A stretch of 64,000 nt of DNA from Pseudomonas sp. TH43 (GTDB taxonomy: Bacteria > Pseudomonadota > Gammaproteobacteria > Pseudomonadales > Pseudomonadaceae), in contig NZ_JAEKFI010000004.1 in assembly GCF_016650635.1 (NCBI RefSeq), positions 186,001 through 250,000 of the forward strand, given 5' to 3'. Positions 54,920 to 63,585 of this stretch are shown in pieces (position 1 is the first letter of the stretch; every line of letters begins with the position of its first letter). The notes beneath the pieces are model-generated. The model saw only the letters and a program-made list of their open reading frames with translations, ran no database searches and was not told where the DNA came from. The translations under genes and the position numbers were made by a program.

Positions 54920-56247
54920 AACCCTCAAAACTCCTATTGATCTGGCTGACACTGCTGCTGGCCATCGGCATTGCCCTCGGCACCTTGCAGGCACTCGATA
55001 TCGACATTCCGCCGAGTCTGCTGTCGATCAACTGGGGTTTGCTGCTGGCCCTGTTGGCCCTGGCGACAATCGACGCGCTGCGCCTCAAGCGCCTGCCTGC
55101 CATACGAGTCAAACGGCAAATGCCCGGCAGCCTCGCGCTCGGTCGCTGGGGTGAAATACGGCTGGAGATCGAACACGACTTCAGCGAACCACTGGAAATA
55201 CAGCTTTTTGATCACGTTCCGGATGGCCTGAGCTTTGAAAATCTGCCGCTAGGCATCGAGCTGCAAGCTGGCCGGATCAGCCACGTGGGCTACCGCTTGC
55301 GCCCCCTCAAACGCGGGCACTTCAGCTTTGAACACTGCGAACTAAACCTGCCGAGTCCGCTCGGTTTATGGTCAGGCAAACGCCTGCTCGACGTCACCGA
55401 CCACACTCGCGTCTACCCGGATTTCGCCCGGTTCTACGGCGGTGAATTGTTGGCGGTGGACAACTGGCTCAGCCAGCTCGGCGTGCGGCAAAAACAGCGC
55501 CGTGGTCAGGGTCTGGAATTTCATCAACTGCGCGAATTCCGTGAAGGCGACAGCCTGCGCCAGATCGACTGGAAAGCCACCGCGCGGCAACGCACACCGA
55601 TCGCCCGTGAGTATCAGGACGAACGTGATCAACAAATCATCTTCATGCTCGATTGCGGCCGGAATATGCGCAGTCAGGACGATGAACTGTCGCACTTTGA
55701 CCATGCACTGAATGCCTGTCTGCTGCTCAGTTATGTGGCGTTGCGTCAGGGTGACGCGGTGGGGTTGATGACCTTCGCCAGCGATCAGCCGCGGTTTATC
55801 GCCCCGGTCAAAGGCAGCGCCCAGCTCAATGTGTTGCTCAATAGCGTTTACGACCTCGAAAGCAGTCAACACCCGGCGGACTATCAGGCTGCGATCCGTC
55901 CACTGATCGCCCGGCAGAAGCGCCGGGCACTGGTAGTGCTGGTGACCAATGTGCGCGAGGAGGACGATGAAGAACTGCTGAGCGCGGTCAAGCGCCTGAG
56001 AAAGCAACATCGGGTGCTAGTAGCAAGTCTGCGCGAATCAGCGATTGACCAGTTGCAGCAGACGCCCATTCAAACCTTGGATGAGGCGCTGGCATATTGC
56101 GGGACTGTTGACTATTTGAATGCCCGCAACGAGTGTCATGAACATCTGATCGCTAATGGCGTTACTACGCTGGATGCACAGCCTCAGGAATTGGGGACTG
56201 AGCTGGTAACACGCTATTTGAGCTGGAAGAAGGCTGGCTCGTTTTGA
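54916..56247 (+). CDS. DUF58 (vWA-like) membrane-associated protein
   Basis: 443 residues from ATG 54916 (MKPSKLLLIWLTLLLAIGIAL). Two N-terminal helices (about 5-24 and 37-54) anchor a beta-rich region, followed by the DUF58 signature FREGDSLRQIDWKATARQRTPIAREYQDERDQQIIFMLDCGRNM. The vWA metal site normally reads DxSxS; here it is DCGRN, so metal ligation is degenerate. The typical partner of MoxR ATPases. Last gene of the operon. Confidence 0.9.
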   Translation: MKPSKLLLIWLTLLLAIGIALGTLQALDIDIPPSLLSINWGLLLALLALATIDALRLKRLPAIRVKRQMPGSLALGRWGEIRLEIEHDFSEPLEIQLFDHVPDGLSFENLPLGIELQAGRISHVGYRLRPLKRGHFSFEHCELNLPSPLGLWSGKRLLDVTDHTRVYPDFARFYGGELLAVDNWLSQLGVRQKQRRGQGLEFHQLREFREGDSLRQIDWKATARQRTPIAREYQDERDQQIIFMLDCGRNMRSQDDELSHFDHALNACLLLSYVALRQGDAVGLMTFASDQPRFIAPVKGSAQLNVLLNSVYDLESSQHPADYQAAIRPLIARQKRRALVVLVTNVREEDDEELLSAVKRLRKQHRVLVASLRESAIDQLQQTPIQTLDEALAYCGTVDYLNARNECHEHLIANGVTTLDAQPQELGTELVTRYLSWKKAGSF

Positions 56248-56448
56248 ACATTCAATCCCATCCCATCAACGCTCAACAGAGATAGAAATCGTATTCGGGT
56301 GATAGAGGTGGGACAAGACACCACTCCCCCCTTCGTATAAAAAATCGCTGAAAATCGTAATCAATCGAGTACCTCAACTCCTTCAATGCTTTCCAACCTC
56401 CCCAAAAACCGATGCTATGCTTTTATTTTTTCGAAAGGAGTCGAATCT

Positions 56449-56664
56449 ATGTCACTTGAATATTCGTTATCTGATGTACTGGACAGGATGTATGAGAATC
56501 AGCTTGGGTTAGAGGCGGCCCTTATGGAGCTAACATTACAAGTAGAAAAAGAAGGCTTTACTGAGGTAGGTGAAAACGTCCGAGGTGCGCTATGTAGGGT
56601 TGGTGAAAATGCTGGCTACATCAAGCAAGGCATGGCTAAGCTCAGAGGAAGAAACCTCAAATAA
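56449..56664 (+). CDS. Orphan 71-residue protein in low-GC patch
   Basis: ATG 56449 follows AAAGGAGTCGAATCT. Begins MSLEYSLSDVLDRMYENQ and ends KQGMAKLRGRNLK. Predicted mostly helical and soluble, acidic in the middle, with one cysteine and no membrane segment. Codon usage is markedly AT-richer than neighbours (many TTA, ATA-like and GAA/GTA codons), suggesting acquisition. I recall similar small hypothetical proteins in other fluorescent pseudomonads, but no function is known. Confidence 0.72.
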   Translation: MSLEYSLSDVLDRMYENQLGLEAALMELTLQVEKEGFTEVGENVRGALCRVGENAGYIKQGMAKLRGRNLK

Positions 56665-56999
56665 ATGGATTAGCTACGTGTTCAAACTTCGGCTGGGGCC
56701 ATTCGAGGGAACCACTAGATAAAAATTTTTCTAGAGATTTGACCCCAGTGTCCTCAATAAAAAAAACCGCCTGACACGACTTCAGAAAATGTGCGAGGCC
56801 TGTCTACTTTTAAGCACATCTAGTAAATCCTCGTAGCCAAAAGGTCCGACAGTTTTCGGGAATTAGAAAACGTCCCTTGGCTTTCGGGAATTAAGACTAC
56901 AAAGTTTGGTGCCAATGCCTACGCAGTCACCGGAATGGGCTGACTGACACTCTAAGAGATGCCGCTTAGATTAGACATTGTCGCTGACAATCAGCGGCC
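56665..56999. other. Low-GC non-coding stretch
   Basis: No gene recognised. It contains a near-palindrome CTAGATAAAAATTTTTCTAG (56715-56734) and two direct copies of TTTCGGGAATTA (56854-56865 and 56882-56893, 28 bp apart). The composition differs from the surrounding chromosome and matches the small gene before it. Confidence 0.5.
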
Positions 57000-57016
57000 A
57001 GGTTTAGTCGCCTGAC

Positions 57017-57202
57017 ATGAGACAAGGTGCAAGGCTTCATCCGGTCGGATTTTCTACTTCCGTACTTGATGGTGGCTGTGTGCAGGGCACCTTCGGGTGC
57101 GCCGGAAAACCTTGTTTCCACCGGTCGACTAACCTGCGCATAGCTGCCTCCCTTCATTTAGTCGCGAAGCGGAGGCAGCGCCCAATAAAAGGAAACAAGG
57201 CA
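57017..57202 (+). promoter_or_regulatory. Structured leader that can mask the DUF6124 ribosome site
   Basis: CCTTGTTTCC at 57110-57119 is the exact reverse complement of GGAAACAAGG at 57191-57200, the ribosome-binding stretch 2 bases before the ATG. Between them lies a 9-bp stem GCTGCCTCC/GGAGGCAGC (57143-57151 with 57171-57179) extended by CTTC/GAAG. Upstream are a UUCG tetraloop hairpin GCACC-TTCG-GGTGC (57087-57100), a competing local hairpin GGAAA-ACCTTG-TTTCC (57104-57119), and ACAAGG (57022-57027), which can pair with CCTTGT. These are mutually exclusive folds, as expected of a translational switch. Confidence 0.65.
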
Positions 57203-57577
57203 ATGCAAAAGGCATCCATAAGCCCCCCTGAGATAGATTCCGCCGATACATCCCCCTACGCTTCTCCCGACTCAAAAAAACTCCATGAAGCCGCAGAACG
57301 CGCCCTCGACCACTACCTAAAACCCGAACCGCCCTCCCGCAACTCCGTCGATCGCGCCATGCAGATGTTCATGGTCGCCCCCGACATCAACTCCGAAGCC
57401 ATCGCCATCCAGACCTACGAAACGTTTTCGTCGGTGAGCATTCTGTTGCTGGATCTGGCGGACAGCCTGGAAGACAAGCCGCGGCATCTGGCGATGGCGA
57501 TTTATCACTTGAGCGAGATGGGGTTGTTGCTGGCGGAGAAGACGCTGGACAGTGAACGGGCGATTGCGCTGGCCTGA
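57203..57577 (+). CDS. DUF6124 family protein
   Basis: 124 residues from ATG 57203 (MQKASISPPEIDSADTSPYASPDSKKL). A disordered proline/serine N-terminus is followed by a helix-rich core: HEAAERALDHYLKPEP, MFMVAPDINSEAIAIQTYETFSSVSILLLDLADSLEDKPRHLAMAIYHLSEMGLLLAEKTLD. This is the small Pseudomonas-restricted family formerly DUF3077. The function is unknown. The frame is open upstream to 57017, but that stretch has strong RNA structure and the family N-terminus starts at 57203. Confidence 0.8.
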   Translation: MQKASISPPEIDSADTSPYASPDSKKLHEAAERALDHYLKPEPPSRNSVDRAMQMFMVAPDINSEAIAIQTYETFSSVSILLLDLADSLEDKPRHLAMAIYHLSEMGLLLAEKTLDSERAIALA

Positions 57578-57606
57578 CCTTCAGGCAGGCGTTGTCTTGC
57601 CACGAC

Positions 57607-57708
57607 GCCATCGCGAGCAAGCTCGCTCCCACAATGGATCAGCGGTGAACCCATTATGGGTGGTCACCAACGATCAACCAATGAAGGAGCGAGCCTGCTC
57701 GCGATGGC
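57607..57708. repeat. REP doublet
   Basis: GCCATCGCGAGCAAGCTCGCTCCCACA and inverted GGAGCGAGCCTGCTCGCGATGGC enclose a spacer that itself holds a small inverted repeat (AACCCATTATGGGTGG). Confidence 0.88.
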
Positions 57709-57730
57709 AATAGTGAACGCGCCGCAGAAA

Positions 57731-58090
57731 TCAGGCCGAGGCCGGCAGCGGCTGAAAACTGAAGTATTGCTTCAAGGCCTGCACCAGTTGCCCATACTCC
57801 GGCGGCGGCCGGTGCAGGCTGAAACCCGCGTCGTAATGTTGCGGAGTCGCGTCTTCATGGCACCACAGGCAACAGGCCGTCAGGTCGATGACCTGTTGGC
57901 AGCCTTCATCCATGGGAATTTTCAGACGCAGGGTGAAATCGACACCGGTCATCATCGGCAACTGACTGATGAGCATCAACCCGTCTTCAGACACGTTGCC
58001 GAGAAAGCCGATCGGTTTGTCGGTGACGCTGTTGAACACTCTGAGAAAGTACGGCAATTGATGCCGTTCGATTCGGCGGTGGGTAAACAT
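57731..58090 (-). CDS. PilZ domain protein
   Basis: 119 residues from ATG 58090 (MFTHRRIERHQLPYFLRVFN). The cyclic di-GMP binding motifs are RRIER at 5-9 (RxxxR) and NVSEDG at 32-37 (D/NxSxxG). It is a single-domain PilZ protein, probably a c-di-GMP receptor. The start has no clear ribosome site and a longer frame reaches 58204, so the exact N-terminus is uncertain. A GGDEF gene lies 5 kb away, but there is no operon link. Confidence 0.87.
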   Translation of the reverse strand: MFTHRRIERHQLPYFLRVFNSVTDKPIGFLGNVSEDGLMLISQLPMMTGVDFTLRLKIPMDEGCQQVIDLTACCLWCHEDATPQHYDAGFSLHRPPPEYGQLVQALKQYFSFQPLPASA

Positions 58091-58231
58091 GCGCGGTTCG
58101 CCATGCAGGGCTCCATCACAGAGCCGCACTGTGCTTCGGAACGAACCTGTGTTGCAGGTACGCTCTCCCCGCTTCCGGTATGACGGTCGCCATGACGCCG
58201 TCACCTGACTGCTGCCAGTCGCAGGTGTTGC

Positions 58232-58261
58232 CCCGGTTTAGAGGCCAGGCTCTAAAACGGG
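58232..58261. other. Hairpin upstream of the PilZ gene
   Basis: CCCGGTTTAGAG-GCCAGG-CTCTAAAACGGG: a 12-bp stem with one mismatch and no T-run. It lies between the TPR lipoprotein stop and the pilZ start. Confidence 0.4.
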
Positions 58262-58318
58262 ATGATTCGACTATAGCTCAGCTTGTACACACAGACAGCG
58301 TTTGTATGACAACTGCCA

Positions 58319-58705
58319 TCAGAAACGCGTCGGGCTGACCACCGCAGCAGCACTGCGCGTTGGGTAATGACCCAGGCTCTGCAAGGTTTCCAGGCGGGCA
58401 CGGGCGCGGTAGGCATATTCGCTATTGGGGTACGAGGCCATGATGAACTGATAGGTCTGCGCAGCATCGACAAACATTTTCTGCCGCTCAAGGCACTGGC
58501 CGCGCATCATCGACACTTCCGGCCACACATACGGGCGGGCACGGCTGGCGCGCTCGACCTTGGACAGTTCGAGCATGACCTGCTCGCAGTTGCCGCGATC
58601 ATAAGCGCTGTAGGCGTTGTTCAAATGATGGTTCATCGACCAACGGGTGCAGCCCGTGACGGCGAGGACGCTGAGGGCAAGGGCGGCAATGGGTACGAAT
58701 CGCAT
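58319..58705 (-). CDS. TPR-like outer-membrane lipoprotein
   Basis: 128 residues. Signal peptide with lipobox AVTGC, lipid anchor at Cys19. The rest is helical, with one or two TPR units (NNAYSAYDRGNCEQVMLELSKVERA and FVDAAQTYQFIMASYPNSEYAYRARARLETL). Small TPR lipoproteins often serve assembly of envelope machines. Position +2 after Cys19 is Thr-Arg, so no inner-membrane Asp retention signal is seen. It lies just upstream of the PilZ gene, divergent from pyk. Confidence 0.85.
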   Translation of the reverse strand: MRFVPIAALALSVLAVTGCTRWSMNHHLNNAYSAYDRGNCEQVMLELSKVERASRARPYVWPEVSMMRGQCLERQKMFVDAAQTYQFIMASYPNSEYAYRARARLETLQSLGHYPTRSAAAVVSPTRF

Positions 58706-58892
58706 GAGGGTTCTCCTGTCTTGAGCTCTGTATCGACCCTGCGTCGAAAATCTTCAGAACCGTTTGCACCGATTATCGCGTCGGTGTGGTCGTCGCGTTC
58801 AATAAAGAAAACAATAAGTAGTGCAAACGAACAATGACTACACCAACGGAGCATAGTAGCCTCTGCTAGCGCTTGAACTCAGGAGTCTTTGC

Positions 58893-60344
<1,452 letters not shown>

Positions 60345-60363
60345 GTGATCGACCGCTGAAAAA

Positions 60364-60402
60364 CAAAAGCCCCGGCATGTGAATGCCGGGGCTTTTTGTT
60401 TT
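60364..60402 (+). terminator. Terminator of pyruvate kinase
   Basis: AAAGCCCCGGCAT-GTGA-ATGCCGGGGCTTT followed by TTGTTTT; 13-bp perfect stem. Confidence 0.95.
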
Positions 60403-60430
60403 CTGCTCCAAAGAATGTGTCGACTGATTC

Positions 60431-60507
60431 GACGCCATCGCGAGCAGGCTCACTCCTACAGGGGGACGCATTTCAACGATAGGAGTGAGCCTGCTCGCGA
60501 TGGTGTC
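60431..60507. repeat. REP doublet
   Basis: GACGCCATCGCGAGCAGGCTCACTCCTACAGG and the inverted copy, with a 12-base spacer. It sits between the convergent pyk and enoyl-CoA hydratase genes. Confidence 0.9.
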
Positions 60508-60526
60508 AATCCAGTCAGCGAACCTC

Positions 60527-61276
60527 TCAATGCCGCTTGATGAATCCGGTCAACGCCGCCAATGCTTCCGGCGATTTCAGGCGCTGGGTGAACAGCACGC
60601 CCTCCTCTTCGATCACTTTGCGGATCAGTTCGCGATCCGGCGTCTTCATCAGTTGTTTGCTGATGCGCACTGCTTCGGCTGGTAACTCGTCGAAACGCAA
60701 TGCCATTTCCCGCGCCTTGCTCAACGCAGCAGCGCCGCTGCCCAGCGCCTCGGTCGCAATCCCCCACTGCGCAGCCTGTTCACCGCTGAAGCCTTCACCG
60801 AGCAACAACAACTCCGCCGCTTTGGCATGCCCGAGCAAGCGCGGCAGGATCAGACTGGAACCAAACTCCGGGCACAAACCAAGATTGACGAACGGCATGC
60901 GCAACCGTGCATCGCGGGCCACGTAGACCAGATCGCAATGCAGCAACAACGTGGTGCCGATGCCCACCGCCGCGCCGGCCACGGCGGCGATCACCGGTTT
61001 GCGGCATTCAAGCAGGTTGAGCATGAAATGAAACACCGGGCTGTCGAGGTCGCTTGGCGGTTGCTGGATGAAATCAGCGATGTCGTTGCCAGCGGTGAAG
61101 CACTCGGCGCTTCCGGTGATCAGCACAGCGTTGATTTCGGGGTCACTGTCGGCCTGCTTCAGCGCCTCGGCGAGGCGGCTGTACATGGCGCGGGTCAGGG
61201 CGTTTTTCTTGTCGGGGCGGTTGAGGCGCAGGGTGAGCAAACCGCGTTGGCGTTCCAGCAGGATGGCTTCGGTCAT
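60527..61276 (-). CDS. Enoyl-CoA hydratase/isomerase family protein
   Basis: 249 residues from ATG 61276 (MTEAILLERQRGLLTLRLNRPDKKNAL). Crotonase fold: oxyanion-hole segments NAVLITGSAECFTAGNDIADF and AAVAGAAVGIGTTLLLHCDLVYVA, then LGLCPEFGSSLILPRLLG carrying the glutamate of the active site region. The exact substrate is unknown. The first 33 bp of this gene form the left end of the tandem array at 61244-62678, so its start region is present in seven near-identical copies upstream. Confidence 0.9.
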   Translation of the reverse strand: MTEAILLERQRGLLTLRLNRPDKKNALTRAMYSRLAEALKQADSDPEINAVLITGSAECFTAGNDIADFIQQPPSDLDSPVFHFMLNLLECRKPVIAAVAGAAVGIGTTLLLHCDLVYVARDARLRMPFVNLGLCPEFGSSLILPRLLGHAKAAELLLLGEGFSGEQAAQWGIATEALGSGAAALSKAREMALRFDELPAEAVRISKQLMKTPDRELIRKVIEEEGVLFTQRLKSPEALAALTGFIKRH

Positions 61277-62678
61277 AAGCGTCACTCAACATTCCAGGCT
61301 GACAAAGTTTAGTGGCGAGGGGATTTATCCCCGCTGGGCTGCGCAGCGGCCCCAACATTTTGTGAGCGCTGCGCACTCAAACGGGGATGAATCCCCTCGC
61401 CACACAGTAGTTTCAGCGTTCAACCGCGACTGAGGAACACATCGGCCAGCGTTCGCGTTCCAGCAGCATGGCTTCGGTCATAAGCGTCAATCAACATTCC
61501 AGGCTGACAAAGTTTAGTGGCGAGGGGATTTATCCCCGCTGGGCTGCGCAGCGGCCCCAACATTTTGTGAGCGCTGCGCACTCAAACGGGGATGAATCCC
61601 CTCGCCACAGAGTAGTTTCAGCGTTCAACCACGACCGAGGAACACATTGGCCAGCGTTGGCGTTCCAACAGGATGGCTTCGGTCATAAGCGTCACGCAAC
61701 ATTCCAGGCTGACAAAGTTCAGTGGCGAGGGGATTTATCCCCGCTGGGCTGCACAGCGGCCCCAATATTTTGTGAGCGCTGCGCACTCAAACGGGGATGA
61801 ATCCCCTCGCCACACAGTAGTTTCAGCGTTCAACCACGACTGAGGAACACATCGGCCAGCGTTCGCGTTCCGGCAGGATGGCTTCGGTCATAAGCGTCAC
61901 TCAACATTCCAGGCTGACAAAGTTCAGTGGCGAGGGGATTTATCCCCGCTGGGCTGCGCAGCGGCCCCAACATTTTGTGAGCGCTGCGCACTCAAACGGG
62001 GATGAATCCCCTCGCCACAGAGTAGTTTCAGCGTTCAACCACGACTGAGGAACACATCGGCCAGCATTCGCGTTCCAGCAGGATGGCTTCGGTCATAAGC
62101 GTCACTCAACATTCCAGGCTGACATAGTTTAGTGGCGAGGGGATTTATCCCCGCTGGGCTGCACAGCGGCCCCAACATTTTGTGAGCGCTGCGCACTCAA
62201 ACGGGGATGAATCCCCTCGCCACACAGTAGTTTCAGCGTTCAACCACGACTGAGGAACACATCGGCCAGCGTTGGCGTTCCAGCAGGATGGCTTCGGTCA
62301 TGAGCGTCACTCAACATTCCAGGCTGACAAAGTTTAGTGGCGAGGGGATTTATCCCCGCTGGGCTGCGCAGCGGCCCCAACATTTTGTGAGCGCTGCGCA
62401 CTCAAACGGGGATGAATCCCCTCGCCACACAGTAGTTTCAGCGTTCAACCACGACTGAGGAACACATCGGCCAGCGTTGGCGTTCCAGCAGGATGGCTTC
62501 GGTCACAAGCGTCACTCAACATTCCAGGCTGACAAAGTTCAGTGGCGAGGGGATTTATCCCCGCTGGGCTGCGCAGCGGCCCCAATATTTTGTGAGCGCT
62601 GCGCACTCAAACGGGGATGAATCGCCTCGCCACACAGTAGTTTCAGCGTTCAACCACGACTGAGGAACACATCGGCCA
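61244..62678. repeat. Seven-copy 205-bp direct tandem array
   Basis: Seven units start at 61244, 61449, 61654, 61859, 62064, 62269 and 62474; landmark GTGGCGAGGGG recurs at 61312, 61517, 61722, 61927, 62132, 62337 and 62542, always 205 bp apart. Each unit contains, in order, the first codons of the enoyl-CoA hydratase gene (minus strand), a REP-like palindrome (GTGGCGAGGGGATTTATCCC... to ...GGGGATGAATCCCCTCGCCAC), and the last codons plus stop of the ferredoxin reductase gene. Copies differ by a few single-base changes only (for example GCGCAGCGG/GCACAGCGG and start ATG/GTG in the last unit). No protein-coding frame is maintained. Confidence 0.97.
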
Positions 62679-63585
62679 GCAGTTGATTGCGCGGCAGTCC
62701 GGCCAGGTACAGGCGCTTGGCAAAGGCGTCGACACTGGCGGTCGAACCGCAGACTAAGGCCAGGGTTTGTCGGGAGACAAGGCGCAGTTGCGCCAAAGCG
62801 GCGGCTGACTCGGCCGCCGTCCATAGATCGACACTCAGGTTTTCGCGCTGGGCGGCCAGTGCCGCAAGGGGTTTGGCCAGATAGTGCTCGCGCGCATCAT
62901 GAGCCAGGTGAATGATGCGTATCGCGCCTTGGTGATCCTGGCGCAGAGCTTCGCGCAACACCCCGAACAATGGGCCCAATCCGGTGCCCGCCGCCAGCAG
63001 CCACAGCGGTCGGGTGTGCCAGTCCGGGTCGTAATGCAATGCGCCGCCACGCAGTTCGCCGAGGCGGACCGGGTCGCCGATCTGCAACCGCCGCGCCGCA
63101 TCGCTGAACTCACCCGGCTCGCGGCAATCGAGGTGGAACTCAAGAAAGCGGTCTTCTTCCGGCAAGCTCGCCAACGAATAAGGCCGGGCGATGTGGTTGA
63201 TCCACAGCACCAGATGTTGCCCGGCGCTGTAGCGCAATGGCCGTTGTGGGGTCAGGCGCAGACGCAGGACGTTGTCGCTGAGCCAGTCCAGTGCTTCGAC
63301 CACCGCCGGGCGACCATCGGCGACCGGGTCAAAGGTGTGCACGTGCAAATCTTCAACCACCTGACACTGACAGGCCAGGCGCCAGCCCTGCTGCCGCTGC
63401 TCGGCGTTCAAGGCATCCGGACGATTGTCTGCCGGCAAGCCTTGTACGCACTGCACCAGACACGCGTGGCAACTGCCGGCGCGGCAGCTGTATGGCACGG
63501 CCACGCCGTTTTGATTGAGGGCATCGAGCAGATTGCTGCCCGGCGCCACCGACCACAGCCGCTCACCGACGCGAAGTTCAGGCAT
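62650..63585 (-). CDS. Ferredoxin-dependent oxidoreductase (2Fe-2S plus FAD/NAD domains)
   Basis: 311 residues from ATG 63585 (MPELRVGERLWSVAPGSNLL). The N-terminal plant-type ferredoxin has cluster cysteines Cys34, Cys39, Cys42 and Cys72. The FAD-binding domain shows HIARPYSLASLPEE, and the NAD domain shows LWLLAAGTGLGPLFGVLREAL. It would pass electrons from NAD(P)H to an oxygenase or other acceptor that is not encoded nearby. It overlaps the upstream GGDEF gene by 8 bases. Its last 29 bp are duplicated in each unit of the tandem array. Confidence 0.92.
   Translation of the reverse strand: MPELRVGERLWSVAPGSNLLDALNQNGVAVPYSCRAGSCHACLVQCVQGLPADNRPDALNAEQRQQGWRLACQCQVVEDLHVHTFDPVADGRPAVVEALDWLSDNVLRLRLTPQRPLRYSAGQHLVLWINHIARPYSLASLPEEDRFLEFHLDCREPGEFSDAARRLQIGDPVRLGELRGGALHYDPDWHTRPLWLLAAGTGLGPLFGVLREALRQDHQGAIRIIHLAHDAREHYLAKPLAALAAQRENLSVDLWTAAESAAALAQLRLVSRQTLALVCGSTASVDAFAKRLYLAGLPRNQLLADVFLSRG

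Noticed and set aside
57017..57202. N-terminal extension of the DUF6124 protein
   Set aside because: The stretch is open and in frame, but it is dominated by RNA hairpins, and the family N-terminus and the ribosome site fit 57203.
61250..62660. CRISPR array
   Set aside because: The 205-bp period has no separation into short repeats and unique spacers, there is no leader, and no cas genes are near; the units are near-identical throughout.
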